From the NCBI GenBank assembly GCA_944320495.1, contig CALUHR010000001.1, positions 1 through 64,000 of the forward strand: DNA of 64,000 bases. The letters are read 5' to 3'. Source of the stretch: Candidatus Methanomethylophilaceae archaeon. GTDB taxonomy: Archaea > Thermoplasmatota > Thermoplasmata > Methanomassiliicoccales > Methanomethylophilaceae. Shown piece by piece: positions 47,735 through 57,713 of this stretch. The translations under genes and the position numbers were made by a program. Every line of letters starts with the position of its first letter. Positions within the stretch are counted from its first letter, which is position 1. Under the pieces are notes generated by a model that was not told the DNA's origin, searched no databases, and saw only the letters and a list, made by a program, of their open reading frames with translations.

Positions 47735-50605
47735 TCAGGCGTTCCTGCGACGTACGACCACGACGGCGGCTATCGCTATCACCGCTATGACCGCTATCGC
47801 GATGCCGACGATCAGCACGGTGTCGATGCCCCCGTCCTCGGTACCGGTCTCGGTCAGCGTGAAGGACGAGATCATGTCGGCGCCGGTTGTGGTGAAGGAT
47901 GTGACCCCGTCGGAGACGGTTACGTCGAAGGGGTAGCCGAAGCCGTCGGAGCCGTATCCGTCCACATCCCATTCGCCGTTCAGGGTGATCGAGGCGTCCA
48001 GGTAGGTCTGGGACCCCTCCTCGTCCAGCGTGGATGCGTACATGGCGTACAGCGGGGCATCCACCCAGGTCATGTAGTCGGGCACGCTGTCGTTGCGCTC
48101 CAGCTCGAACCATACCGGACCTGCGGGGATGTCCGCCAGCGCGACGGTCACGCTCCCGATGTCGTTTCTGACGGTCAGGTGCGTCGTCGGACCGGTCCTC
48201 GCGTTCGTGAGCGAGGAGGCGTCGGCCAGATAGAACACGGAGTCGGAGCCGATGTCCACCTTCAGTACGGAGCCTTCCTGGGCGAAGTCGTAGGACGGCA
48301 CCCATACATCGGTCAGGGTCTCGTCGGCGTGGACGTGGTATTCGGTGCCTGCCGGATAGTAGTAGAATCCGCCGAACCATCCGGCGAACGTCATCCCCTC
48401 CGATTCGGACGAGGGCTCCACCGCTATGGTCTGACCGAACTCGTAGGTGGATGTGACTCCGCCGATGGTGACCTCGAAGGACGGCATGGACTGGTTCACG
48501 ATGACGTATCTGTCCCCATGCCCGAGGTCGGTGACGGTGGCGGAGCCGTCGTCGTTGAGTTCGTACGGCATCCCGCTGAGGTACGGGTTGTAGGGCTCGA
48601 TGATGTACTGTGCGCCGAAGCCCAGTCCGTGCTGGCAGGGCACCATGGTCACGGATACGACCTCGGAATCCACAATCTCCACGGTGGCGTCGATGTAGCT
48701 CCAGCTCGGGAAGTAGTACTCGCGATCGGCGATGATCGAGTCGTCGGTTCCGCTGCAGAAGATGGCGGTCCCGTTCACGCTCCCGCCCCCTATCTCCACG
48801 AAGTCCACGTGGCTGTCCTCGAAGGTCACGCTGACGTCTTCCGGCACGTAGAGTTCGGTCGATGCGAAGGTCAGGTAGTTGGAGATGTCGTTGCCTCCGT
48901 GGTCGAGGGCGTAGACCAGATCGCCGGAGACCACCGATGCGCCGGAGAACACGAGATCCGATCCTTCGATGTAGCTCATGGTGCCTTCGATGCTCTCGAG
49001 GTCCGCACGGTAGGTGTCGACGTTGAAGTCGGTCATGGCGGAGCCCTCGGCGGTCATTCCCGTGAGGGTCTCGGTCACTCCGAAGTTGCTTCCCCCGTTG
49101 TAGACGGTCATCGATCCGATCTCGATGGACTGCCCGTCGGAGCCGGAAACCGCCCTCAGATCGGAGATCTCGTAGGATGCGTTCCTGTGGAACTCGTCCG
49201 TGATGGATATCCGCCCCTCGGCCATGAGGGATCCGATCTCAATGAGGGTCTCGGCGCCCGTCTCCGAGGAGGAGGTCTGCACGTGCACTCCGCTGATCCT
49301 CACGGCGGACATGACGGCCTCCTCGTTCCAGGAGGATCCGGTCGCCGAACCCAGCGAGACGGCGAGGTCCACATCGCCGGCGGATGCGCTGATGTCAGCT
49401 GAGATGTCGGAGAGTGCGAACTCCCCACCCATGGAACCGGTCTCGGCGGTGAGGTCGGACTTCACGGAGGCCGACGGTAGGTCGATGTTCAGGGCGAGGT
49501 CTGCGGCCGTCTGATCGGCGGAGATGCTGATCCTCGCACCGATCTCTGCGCCGGTGGCATCGAACTCGAAGGATAGCGACTGTTCGGCCGTAGTCTGGTG
49601 GATTGTCGCCGAGACCGATCCCACGGAAACGCCGAAGGTCTCGCCTTCGAGGTCTCCTCCGATCGTCATGGACCCGTCCTTTCCCTGGAGCAGGTCGAAC
49701 TCGGTTCTGATGTCATCCGCACTGATGTCCATCGAGAAGTATTCGGTCTCGTACGAGAGCGAGACGGAACCAACCGAAACGGATGCGGGAATAGCCGTGC
49801 CATCATCGGATTGGGCGAGTCCGAATTCGACCCTGACATCCTCTGTGGATGCTGCCCCGATCCCTGGGATGGACATGGACAGCGACGCCGCGGAGATGAA
49901 TGCGGGGCCGTCCCCGGAGATGTCCGTCATGGACATGGCGCCGGTGGCCAGGTCGGCGGTCATGCGGATCTCTGCTCTCATATCGGTGCAGTCCGAGCTC
50001 AGGCTGGAGAATGGGAATTGGATCTCGGGGTACAGTGCCGATATGACCGATGTCGGCAGGGTGCCGGCGGATTCGGGTATATCGATGAGGACGGACACCT
50101 CGAAAGAGGTCTCGGTGATCGACACCCTGCCGTCCATCTCCTTGGAAGGGCCTCCGACGGTGACGCCGTCGAACATCGTGATCCTCCCGCCGTCGCTGAT
50201 GTCCATCGAGACGATCATGTCAGCGGGGTCCGTCAGGTCTATGACGAGGTCAAAGGTGCCATCGAATCCGACATCTGTCCTGTCCGCCACCAGATAGGGG
50301 GTGGCCATGTACCATACCGTGGATCCGGGCATGAGCACTATGGTGCCGTCGCCCGATACGCTGGTGCTACCGTTGACGAGGAGGGATGACCCGGTCTCGA
50401 AGGTCATGGTGGCCCCATCCGCGAATGTCACGTTCTTTCCTGAGAGATCGAAGGTCTCCAGGGCCCCGAAGCTCCGGTCGCCGGAGACCTCGTAAGGCTC
50501 CAGATCCCCCGTCGCCGCTTCGCACCCATCCTCGGCCAGGATGGCCACGCCGGCGAAGGCGATTACGACTGCCAGCATGGCAGTCAGCGCTATTCTTCTG
50601 TCCAT
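47735..50605 (-). CDS. large secreted surface protein with C-terminal anchor
   Basis: A 956-residue protein. A signal peptide (MDRRIALTAMLAVVIAFAGV and on to about residue 30) is followed by 750 residues very rich in Ser, Thr, Ala, Asp and Glu, with many short repeats of an amphipathic beta pattern (FALSDISADISAS-like). Near 775-810 is an InlB-type B-repeat (TFAGWFGGFYYYPAGTEYHV). The C-terminus has a hydrophobic helix of about 23 residues and VVRRRNA, a membrane anchor. Likely adhesin or S-layer-like protein. AAGGTGAT lies just before the ATG. Low Cys and Lys, high acidic content. Ends with TGA. Confidence 0.7.
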   Translation of the reverse strand: MDRRIALTAMLAVVIAFAGVAILAEDGCEAATGDLEPYEVSGDRSFGALETFDLSGKNVTFADGATMTFETGSSLLVNGSTSVSGDGTIVLMPGSTVWYMATPYLVADRTDVGFDGTFDLVIDLTDPADMIVSMDISDGGRITMFDGVTVGGPSKEMDGRVSITETSFEVSVLIDIPESAGTLPTSVISALYPEIQFPFSSLSSDCTDMRAEIRMTADLATGAMSMTDISGDGPAFISAASLSMSIPGIGAASTEDVRVEFGLAQSDDGTAIPASVSVGSVSLSYETEYFSMDISADDIRTEFDLLQGKDGSMTIGGDLEGETFGVSVGSVSATIHQTTAEQSLSFEFDATGAEIGARISISADQTAADLALNIDLPSASVKSDLTAETGSMGGEFALSDISADISASAGDVDLAVSLGSATGSSWNEEAVMSAVRISGVHVQTSSSETGAETLIEIGSLMAEGRISITDEFHRNASYEISDLRAVSGSDGQSIEIGSMTVYNGGSNFGVTETLTGMTAEGSAMTDFNVDTYRADLESIEGTMSYIEGSDLVFSGASVVSGDLVYALDHGGNDISNYLTFASTELYVPEDVSVTFEDSHVDFVEIGGGSVNGTAIFCSGTDDSIIADREYYFPSWSYIDATVEIVDSEVVSVTMVPCQHGLGFGAQYIIEPYNPYLSGMPYELNDDGSATVTDLGHGDRYVIVNQSMPSFEVTIGGVTSTYEFGQTIAVEPSSESEGMTFAGWFGGFYYYPAGTEYHVHADETLTDVWVPSYDFAQEGSVLKVDIGSDSVFYLADASSLTNARTGPTTHLTVRNDIGSVTVALADIPAGPVWFELERNDSVPDYMTWVDAPLYAMYASTLDEEGSQTYLDASITLNGEWDVDGYGSDGFGYPFDVTVSDGVTSFTTTGADMISSFTLTETGTEDGGIDTVLIVGIAIAVIAVIAIAAVVVVRRRNA

Positions 50606-50736
50606 GAAATATCACCTTGCGGAATCCGTCGGGATACTGCAGAAATCGTATCGACGGGAATGCATTTAACAGGTATGTAAAGAGAATGGGCAGAGGTACT
50701 GATAGAAGGAGTGGGAAGAGGGATAGAATATGGAAT

Positions 50737-50756
50737 GGGCCCGCCGTAGCGGACCC
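50737..50756. terminator. imperfect hairpin after the rubrerythrin gene
   Basis: GGGCCCGC at 50737-50744 can pair with GCGGACCC at 50749-50756 with one mismatch around a 4-base loop, past the rubrerythrin stop. Confidence 0.35.
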
Positions 50757-50771
50757 TTGAGTTTTAGAGAA

Positions 50772-51311
50772 TCACCAGTTGGTGGCCCTGACCTCGAAGA
50801 AAGACTGGGCGTGCTTGCACACCGGGCAGACCTGGGGCGCGGTCTCTCCGACGTGGATGTATCCGCAGTTGCGGCATTTCCACATGACGACCTGGTCCTT
50901 CTTGAAGACCATTCCGCCCTCGAGGTTCTTCAGGAGGTCGTTGTACCTGGCCTCGTGGGTCTTCTCGATTCCGCCGACGGCCTCGAACAGGGCGGCGATC
51001 TCGTCGAATCCCTCCTCCCTCGCGGTCTTCGCGAAGTCGGCGTACATGGTGGTCCACTCGTAGTTCTCGCCGGCGGCGGCGTCCTTCAGGTTCTCGACGG
51101 TCTTGGGGACCTTGTTGTCGTGGAGGGCCTTGAACCACAGCTTGGCGTGCTCCTTCTCGTTCTCGGCGGTCTCGAGGAAGATGTCGGCGATCTGCTCGTA
51201 TCCCTCTTTCTTGGCCTGGGAGGCGTAGTAGGTGTATTTGTTCCTGGCCATGGACTCGCCAGCGAAGGCGGCGTTCAGGTTGGCTTCTGTTTTGGATCCT
51301 TTGAGTTCCAT
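50772..51311 (-). CDS. rbr: rubrerythrin
   Basis: A 179-residue protein. The four-helix di-iron domain holds [20 protein letters not shown] near 20, [14 protein letters not shown] near 48 and [22 protein letters not shown] near 95-115 (Glu and His ligands). The C-terminal rubredoxin-like domain has [20 protein letters not shown] near 145. It reduces peroxide in anaerobes. The electron donor may be the rubredoxin proteins at 8.4-10.3 kb. Ends with TGA. Confidence 0.95.
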   Translation of the reverse strand: MELKGSKTEANLNAAFAGESMARNKYTYYASQAKKEGYEQIADIFLETAENEKEHAKLWFKALHDNKVPKTVENLKDAAAGENYEWTTMYADFAKTAREEGFDEIAALFEAVGGIEKTHEARYNDLLKNLEGGMVFKKDQVVMWKCRNCGYIHVGETAPQVCPVCKHAQSFFEVRATNW

Positions 51312-51415
51312 AATATCCTCGGATAGGGGGATGGACGCCGACGATTAATAAGTTAACGGCGTTAGGACGACCTAAGACAAAGATATGCATTGCTGACCTC
51401 ACGATATGTGGGATA

Positions 51416-52042
51416 TCGGTGCCTGAGCTTGTCCTTCCACGACCTCTTCAGATTGCCGTCCTTGTCGAACTTGGTCCTCATCAGCTTGTCGTAGTTGCTC
51501 CGGATCTTCGGGTCGGCCGGCTTGATCTCCATCAGCAGCTCCAGCTCCGCCTTCGCCTTCCGATAGTCCTTGAGATCGTTCAGGAGCAGGACCGCGTAGT
51601 TCTGATGGTAGACGTAGTTGGACGGATCCGTGGCGATAGCCTTCTCGTAGAATTCGCCCGCCCTCCTGAAGTCAGTTATCTGGTTGCGGAGGAATCTGGC
51701 ATACTCGTTGTACAGGTCGCCAGAGGGACAGAGTTCCACAAGTCTTTTGAAGAGCTCGTCGGTCTCCTTGTTGTTCCTCTTGTCGCGGGCGAGGACCGAG
51801 ACCTTCGCCTTCATGGCATCGGTGTTGACGGGGTCCAGATCCAGGATGACGTCCAGCTGCATCAGCCCGTAGCTGACGTCCTGGAGGTCCCTGATGGCGA
51901 TCTCCGCGAGGACCAGCCTGGGCTTGGTGTTGTGCGGGTCTGTGGCCAGATACGCCTCCAGCGTGTTAGCGGCTCCCGTGGGGTTGCCGCTGGACGCCTG
52001 GTTCCTCGCCTTGGTGATGGCCTCGAATGCCGGATCGCTCAT
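51416..52042 (-). CDS. TPR-like repeat protein, ending in CGA
   Basis: A 208-residue helical protein with tandem 34-residue-type repeats: NPTGAANTLEAYLATDPHN near 20, LMQLDVILDLDPVNTDAM near 65, EFYEKAIATDPSNYVYHQNYA near 130 and ELELLMEIKPADPKI near 165 show the A/G-Y-A-P spacing of TPRs. It probably mediates protein contacts. The first in-frame YGA is CGA at 51416-51418 after KLRH; TAA follows 14 codons later at 51362. The convergent gap to rubrerythrin is AT-rich. Confidence 0.65.
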
Positions 52043-52130
52043 GACACCCCGAGCGGTGACCTGTTTATAATGGGTTTATCGGAAGCCTCGTCGGAGTCGG
52101 GATCGACCGTTCGAAGGTCTCTTAACCGCG

Positions 52131-52541
52131 ATGGCGGTTGTACGGTCGATGGGAGCTCGCAAGGCGGCCGTTTCGTTCCTGGCCGGGATGCTGATGACCG
52201 TGCTACTGGTGGTCATCATACCGGTCATAGTCGATGAGTACATCCAGGAGTGGATACGGGAGGCGGTCGGGGACACCGGACTTGCCTTCTTGACATCCGA
52301 TGTCATAGTGACCATACTCATCTGGGTCGTCATCCTGGGATTCATGATAGTCCTCGGGGCCGGAGGCATACTCAGACGCTTCGGCATTTTCGGGATCCTC
52401 GGCCTGATCTTCGCCTATTGGATCATGGGCGATGTGACGGATGCTGTCCTGCCGCTGCTGATCCTCGTGGCGATGCTTGTCGTCTCATGGGTGCGCGATG
52501 TCAGGAGGAGGAAGAGGGATGGTACCCTCAAAACCAGATGA
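52131..52541 (+). CDS. small polytopic membrane protein
   Basis: A 136-residue protein with four hydrophobic stretches (about residues 13-33, 55-78, 82-97, 104-120) and a basic tail VRDVRRRKRDG. Unknown family. It is divergent from the TPR gene with a gap of 88 bases. ATG at 52131 is used; the ATG at 52150 (MGARKAAV) is an alternative start with a hydrophobic onset. Ends with TGA. Confidence 0.5.
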   Translation: MAVVRSMGARKAAVSFLAGMLMTVLLVVIIPVIVDEYIQEWIREAVGDTGLAFLTSDVIVTILIWVVILGFMIVLGAGGILRRFGIFGILGLIFAYWIMGDVTDAVLPLLILVAMLVVSWVRDVRRRKRDGTLKTR

Positions 52542-52692
52542 TGAGGTCTCAACGAACATCAACACCGTTAATCTGGGCAGTTAGTTTTAAATATAAGATG
52601 AAAATGCCCATTACAGGGAAGCCCGACGTCCGTAGCCCGTCAGTCGTTTTCCTCCTTTACCCGACACGGAACCATTTACTGGCGACGGCTCT

Positions 52693-52703
52693 CCCCCCCC
52701 CCC
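52693..52703. repeat. homopolymer run of 11 C
   Basis: Eleven consecutive C residues lie in the gap (52542-52774) upstream of the N-acetyltransferase gene. This gap otherwise has AT-rich sequence near 52585-52600 and no recognised gene. Confidence 0.6.
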
Positions 52704-52774
52704 TTCTTGTCCAACAACATCTGATGTCTGAGATCGGACGCATCCATCTTTAATCCGCATCCTCATGACGGGTC

Positions 52775-53614
52775 GTGGATCGCAGTTCCATCGATCGTTC
52801 GGATTCATCCGGTAGGAAGGAGCCGGATGAGGGCAGGAGTTTCGATGTCGATGCATATCTGGCTCGCATCGGGATGCCCCGTCCCTCCGAGCCGGATCTC
52901 GGATACGCCGACTCCCTGGTCCTCTCGCATCAGTGCTCGGTCCCATTCGAGAATCTGGACTGCTACGACCTTGGGAAGGTCCCGGACACATCGATGGGAG
53001 CCGTGTTCGCGAAGGTCGTCCGCGATCATCGCGGCGGGTACTGCTTCGAGATCAACAAGCTGTTCTCCCGTCTGCTCTCGGAATGCGGATACAGGGCGTG
53101 GCCGATATCCTGCAGCGTCCTTCACGGCAGCGACCATGCGGAGATGATGCTTCATCGCGCCACGCTGGTCGAGATCGACGGCTCTGTCTACTACTGCGAT
53201 GTCGGCATCGGAGGTCCGCAGCCTGCCGGGCTTGTCCCCCTGGACGGATCCAGGACCCTTCTAGGAGAGCACTATTCCGTCGAGAGGGACGATGGGCCCT
53301 GGTGCTATCTGGTCCGCCATCGCGACGACGGCACATGTGCCAGATTGGTCGCGTTCCTCGACTTCCCCGTGCCGGATGGGTTCTTCGTTCCATTCAACCA
53401 CTACTGCTCCACCAGCGCGGATTCCAAGTTCACCAGGAGGCGCATCGTCAACATGCGCACGCATCGCGGCAGCCTGTCCCTCGTGGGCGGGACACTGACC
53501 GAGCGTTGCGACGGGAGGACCACCGTGACGGAATACGATCGCTGCGAGGATCTGGCAATGATGCTCCGCGAGAAGTTCGGGATAGAGGTCCAGCCGTCCG
53601 ATCTGAGGGTGCGA
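52775..53614 (+). CDS. nat: arylamine N-acetyltransferase family protein, ending in CGA
   Basis: A 279-residue enzyme. After a short Ser/Asp-rich leader, FDVDAYLARIGMPRPSEPDL and SVPFENLDCYDLGKV begin the NAT domain; RGGYCFEINKLF near residue 88 holds the catalytic Cys, HRATLVEIDGSVYYCDVGIGG near 128-148 in parts the His/Asp region. It moves an acetyl group from acetyl-CoA to arylamines or hydrazines. GTG at 52775 is the start. The first in-frame YGA is CGA at 53612-53614, 11 bases before the stop of the convergent membrane protein; the standard code would overlap it by over 100 bases. Confidence 0.85.
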
Positions 53615-53624
53615 TCCCCTTCGG

Positions 53625-54764
53625 TCATTCCTTCCCATTCCTCTTCCTCTCGAATCCTTCGCATATCATCCTGCGATCGGTGTTCTCGAAGTTGTTGGCG
53701 TAGAGGAATCCGTACATCACCGATGTGACCAGCAGCGGGATGAGGAACGAGAGGTAGTTGACGATGATGCGCTCCACATCGTTGCCCAGGTACACGGACA
53801 GCAGGAACATCATCATGAACGCACCCAGCGTGGCGAAGGTGGTGAAGAGCCTGTGCTTGGCACCCTCCCACAGGTAGTAGTCCCTCGGGGCGTCGGAGGT
53901 CACCCTGGCGCCGACGCAGCGGACGATCTGCCACGGGAGTATGAGGGCCGGTGTGAACATGGACAGCATGAGGGTGATGGAGAGCATCGTCTTCCAGTCC
54001 ATGACCTCCAGGAAGTACGGGTTGACGAAGAGATAGGACGAGACCAGGAGCCCGAGCATGAACAGATAGGTGGAGATGCTCACCGCCCTGCCGAGGTCGA
54101 ATGCATGCTCCCCCCTCGGATCCAGTTCGATGCTTCTGATATCGATGATGTCCGGGACCATGAAGAAGCGCTCGGCCTTCCCGCGTTTCCCTTCCTTGGC
54201 ATGGGATGCCATGGACGAGAAGACGTTCGGCATGTAGATGCGCAGGTAGGACGAGATCACGCTGGTCACTCCGATGGAGGTGAAGAGCACGACCGCGTAG
54301 GTGGCCAGGAAGCAAACAATCTCCCTGGTGAGCCCGTGGAGCTCTATCCCGATTGCCCCGAGCATGTCCGACACGGCGACCAGGAACGAGAAGTCCCCGA
54401 ATATCGCGCCGCACACCCACAGAAGCAGAGAGAGAGCGGCGGCGAACAGGATGATCACCCAGCCGGGGAAGACGCCCTTGGACATCATCAGGCTGCAGGG
54501 GACGCCCAGTATCGCGAAGCAGAACACGAACGACAGGCACAGGAGCTCTATGAGTCCCGGGATGGTGAACTCGCCGAGATAGATCGCGGCCGCCAGCCAT
54601 ATGAGCAGGGCGACCACGACGAAGTACGGGAATCCGCGGGCGATCTTCGTCTCGCCGCTGGCTATGCGGGGCTCGCCGTCCCCGTCGCGCCCCATGCCCT
54701 CGGCCGCGGCGTCGAGCCTGTCGGCGAATCCGTCGACCGCGCTGTCGATCCTGTCCCTCTTCAC
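53625..54764 (-). CDS. polytopic membrane protein of unknown function
   Basis: A 379-residue protein. The first 40 residues are acidic and cytosolic; about ten hydrophobic segments follow (first near 45-62, 72-90 and 97-118). A loop near 195-220 (HAKEGKRGKAERFFMVPDI) is charged. I do not recognise a family. Divergent from the HMG-CoA reductase gene with a 62-base gap that carries TTTAAAAAGG. Ends with TGA. Confidence 0.55.
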   Translation of the reverse strand: MKRDRIDSAVDGFADRLDAAAEGMGRDGDGEPRIASGETKIARGFPYFVVVALLIWLAAAIYLGEFTIPGLIELLCLSFVFCFAILGVPCSLMMSKGVFPGWVIILFAAALSLLLWVCGAIFGDFSFLVAVSDMLGAIGIELHGLTREIVCFLATYAVVLFTSIGVTSVISSYLRIYMPNVFSSMASHAKEGKRGKAERFFMVPDIIDIRSIELDPRGEHAFDLGRAVSISTYLFMLGLLVSSYLFVNPYFLEVMDWKTMLSITLMLSMFTPALILPWQIVRCVGARVTSDAPRDYYLWEGAKHRLFTTFATLGAFMMMFLLSVYLGNDVERIIVNYLSFLIPLLVTSVMYGFLYANNFENTDRRMICEGFERKRNGKE

Positions 54765-54826
54765 GGCGAGAAGATTGCTGTCTCATTTAAAAAGGGTCTG
54801 ATACCTTTTTATCAGATGTCACTGCG
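54765..54826. promoter_or_regulatory. divergent promoter region for the membrane protein and hmgA
   Basis: CATTTAAAAAGG at about 54784-54794 and ACCTTTTTATCAG at about 54801-54813 are TATA-like; the second lies about 20 bases before the HMG-CoA reductase ATG, consistent with a leaderless mRNA. Confidence 0.4.
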
Positions 54827-55993
54827 ATGCGGGTACTCATGGCCGAGCAGAGCGGACTGAAGAATCGCGGACACACAGTCGCAGACATGGAGGAGAGGCG
54901 CGCGGCCGCCGAGGCCTTCACCGGAGCGACACTCGAGGAGATAGCCAGAGGGGGCATGGACCCCGAGACGGCGTCCAAGAACATCGAGAACATGATCGGG
55001 ACGACCCAGATTCCGCTCGGCTATGCCGGACCGGTCGACATCCACGGAGGGTACGCCCAGGGCAGGTTCCTCATCCCGCTCGCGACCACCGAGGGCGCGC
55101 TCATCGCATCGATCTCCCGCGGCATGTCGGTCATCAACGACGGCGGAGGGGTGAGCGTCGCCGTCTTCCAGGATGCCATGACGAGGGCGCCCGTGTTCCG
55201 CGTCGAGGGCGTCGAGCATGCTACCAGGGTCATGCAGTGGGTCGACACCCACCACGAGGAGATCGATTACGCCGTGTCCACCACGACCTCTCATGGGAAG
55301 CTCGTGAGGATCGAGATGTTCCCGTCCGGCAGGAGCCTGTACATGCGCCTGTCCTTCCAGACCGGGGACGCCATGGGGATGAACATGGCCACCATAGCCA
55401 GCGAGGCCGTCTGCAGGCTGGTCGAGACAGAGACCGGGGCCACGCTCGTCTCGGTCTCCGGGAACATGTGCTCGGACAAGAAGCCCGCCGCCATCAACAT
55501 GATCGAGGGTCGCGGGAAGACCGTGGTCGCAGAGGCCCGCATACCCAGGGAGGTCGTCGAAGGGCGCCTCCACGCCACGTCCGAGGCGATCGTCGAGACC
55601 AACTACCGCAAGAACCTGGTCGGCAGCAGCATGGCCGGCACGATGGGCGCCAACGCCCATGCGGCCAACATGGTCGCCGCGCTGTACATAGCGACCGGTC
55701 AGGACCCGGCGCAGGTCGTGGGCGGGAGCATGGCCATCACCACCTGCGAGGACATCGACGGCGACCTCTACATCGCCGTGCGCATGCCCGCGGTCGAGGT
55801 CGGCACCGTCGGCGGCGGGACCAGGCTCCCCTGCCAGAGGGAGGCCCTCTCCATGATCGGGTGCGTCGGCGAGGGCAAGGCGAGGAAGCTGGCCGAGATC
55901 GTGGCCACCACCGTCCTCGCGGGCGAGCTCTCGACGCTCGCGGCGCAGGCCGCGGGTCAGCTCGGCGCCGCACATGCCCGTCTGGGCCGCTGA
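54827..55993 (+). CDS. hmgA: HMG-CoA reductase
   Basis: A 388-residue archaeal enzyme making mevalonate for isoprenoid lipids. IENMIGTTQIPLGYAGP near residue 48 has the catalytic Glu, SGNMCSDKKPAAIN near 215 the Lys, GQDPAQVVGG near 290 the Asp, and GGGTRLPCQREALSMIG near 330 the cofactor region. Length matches the family (about 400). ATG at 54839 is an alternative. Ends with TGA. Confidence 0.95.
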   Translation: MRVLMAEQSGLKNRGHTVADMEERRAAAEAFTGATLEEIARGGMDPETASKNIENMIGTTQIPLGYAGPVDIHGGYAQGRFLIPLATTEGALIASISRGMSVINDGGGVSVAVFQDAMTRAPVFRVEGVEHATRVMQWVDTHHEEIDYAVSTTTSHGKLVRIEMFPSGRSLYMRLSFQTGDAMGMNMATIASEAVCRLVETETGATLVSVSGNMCSDKKPAAINMIEGRGKTVVAEARIPREVVEGRLHATSEAIVETNYRKNLVGSSMAGTMGANAHAANMVAALYIATGQDPAQVVGGSMAITTCEDIDGDLYIAVRMPAVEVGTVGGGTRLPCQREALSMIGCVGEGKARKLAEIVATTVLAGELSTLAAQAAGQLGAAHARLGR

Positions 55994-56044
55994 GGCTCGC
56001 GCGCGTGCGCGTCCATTTATAGGGCATCCCCGTTCCGCGTAAGC

Positions 56045-57703
56045 ATGCCAGTCATAAACTTCAGGTACAGCGACCTGTGCTCGATGCTCGGGGAGGAGGT
56101 ACCGGAGCAGACGCTCGTAGACAGGATCCCGATGATCGGGGCCGACATGGGGGACACCGAGGGCGGTTCCGACGAGATGTCTGTGGAGTTCTTCCCGGAC
56201 CGTCCCGACATGTACAGCGTCGAGGGTGTAGCCAGGGCCATGAGGGCCTTCCTCGACATCGAGCCCGGGATGAAGACCTACCCCGTGGGGGAATCGGACA
56301 TCGAGGTCACCATCGACCGGAGCGTCAAGGAGGTCCGTCCGTACTTCCTCTGCGGGATCGTACGCGGCGTCGACGTCACCGACGAGCTCCTGAAGTCCAT
56401 GATGGAGACGCAGGAGAAGCTCCACATCACCATCGGCAGGAAGAGGAGCAAGCTGGCAATCGGCATCCACGACCTCTCCAAGGTCAAACCACCGTTCATC
56501 TACAGGCTCGCCGAGCCCCACTCCATCCGCTTCGTCCCCCTCGCCATGGACGAGGAGATGGACATGGCCGAGATCCTCGAGAGGAATGAGAAGGGCAGGG
56601 AGTACAACAAGCTCCTGGAGGGGATGTCCGAGTACCCCGTCATCCTCGATTCCGAGGGGCAGGTCCTTTCGTTCCCGCCCATCATCAACGGCCGTCTCAC
56701 CACCGTGACGGTCGGCAGGCACGACCTCTTCATCGATGTCACCGGAAACGACGCAAAGGCCGTCAAGGGCGCCCTGGACATCGTCGCTTGCGCTCTCGCC
56801 GAGCGTGGCGGGAAGATCGAGTCCGTGATCATGCACGAAGGGGACGCCACGTTCAGGTCCCCAGACCTCACCCCCACCGTCAGGAGGATCTCCGCATCCG
56901 CCTGCGACAGGTTCCTGGGCAAGGACATCGGCCCGGAGGGCACCGTCGAATGCCTCCGCAGGATGGGCATGGACGCCGTCGCCGAGGGAGACGAGGTCAC
57001 CGTGACCATCCCGCCAGTCAGACTGGACATCATGCACGACGTGGACATCTACGAGGATGTCGCCACCGGATACGGCTTCGAGAGGTTCGGGGGATCGTAC
57101 ACTGTCACCCAGACCCCTGGTGCCCTGCTTCCGGAGACCGCGTTCTCCGAGTCGCTGAGGGACATCCTCGTCGGTCTCGGGTTCACCGAGGTCAACACCC
57201 TCACCCTGAGCAACCAGAGGGAGGAGTTCGAAATCCCCGGATTCCCGGAGGTCGATGTCGTGCGCGTCCTCAACCCGATCACCGAGGACCACACATGCCT
57301 CAGGGCGTACCTCGCCCCCAGCCTCGTCAGGATCCTCAGGCACAACAAGCACCGCGACCTGCCCCAGAGGATCTTCGAGGTCGGATACGTAGTCAGGGAC
57401 CAGCTCACCCAGCTCCGCCTCTGCGCCATGGCCACAGCGTCCAAGGTCCCCTTCACCGAGGTCAAGTCCTGGACCGAGTCCATCCTCCGCGAGGCCGGCG
57501 TCGAATACACGCTCGAACCCTGCGAGTACCCCACATTCGTCCGCGGGAGGGGCGCCCAGGTGATCTCAGGAGGGAAGGTCATCGGCATGTTCGGCGAGAT
57601 GTCCCCGAAGGTCGTCGTCGACTACGGCATAACCCATCCCATCGGATTCTGCGAGCTGGATCTGGAGCCCATCATCGCCGGGAAGAGCGACACCCTGTTC
57701 TGA
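56045..57703 (+). CDS. pheT: phenylalanyl-tRNA synthetase beta subunit
   Basis: A 552-residue archaeal-type PheT. MPVINFRYSDLCSMLG at the start, FFPDRPDMYSVEGVARAM near 55-72, PPIINGRLTTVTVGRHDLF near 218-236 and PVRLDIMHDVDIYEDVATGYG near 325-345 are conserved. With PheS (not in the window) it charges tRNA-Phe. TTTATAG about 30 bases upstream suggests a leaderless mRNA. Ends with TGA. No CGA among its codons. Confidence 0.95.
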   Translation: MPVINFRYSDLCSMLGEEVPEQTLVDRIPMIGADMGDTEGGSDEMSVEFFPDRPDMYSVEGVARAMRAFLDIEPGMKTYPVGESDIEVTIDRSVKEVRPYFLCGIVRGVDVTDELLKSMMETQEKLHITIGRKRSKLAIGIHDLSKVKPPFIYRLAEPHSIRFVPLAMDEEMDMAEILERNEKGREYNKLLEGMSEYPVILDSEGQVLSFPPIINGRLTTVTVGRHDLFIDVTGNDAKAVKGALDIVACALAERGGKIESVIMHEGDATFRSPDLTPTVRRISASACDRFLGKDIGPEGTVECLRRMGMDAVAEGDEVTVTIPPVRLDIMHDVDIYEDVATGYGFERFGGSYTVTQTPGALLPETAFSESLRDILVGLGFTEVNTLTLSNQREEFEIPGFPEVDVVRVLNPITEDHTCLRAYLAPSLVRILRHNKHRDLPQRIFEVGYVVRDQLTQLRLCAMATASKVPFTEVKSWTESILREAGVEYTLEPCEYPTFVRGRGAQVISGGKVIGMFGEMSPKVVVDYGITHPIGFCELDLEPIIAGKSDTLF

Positions 57704-57713
57704 GGCGCATCCC

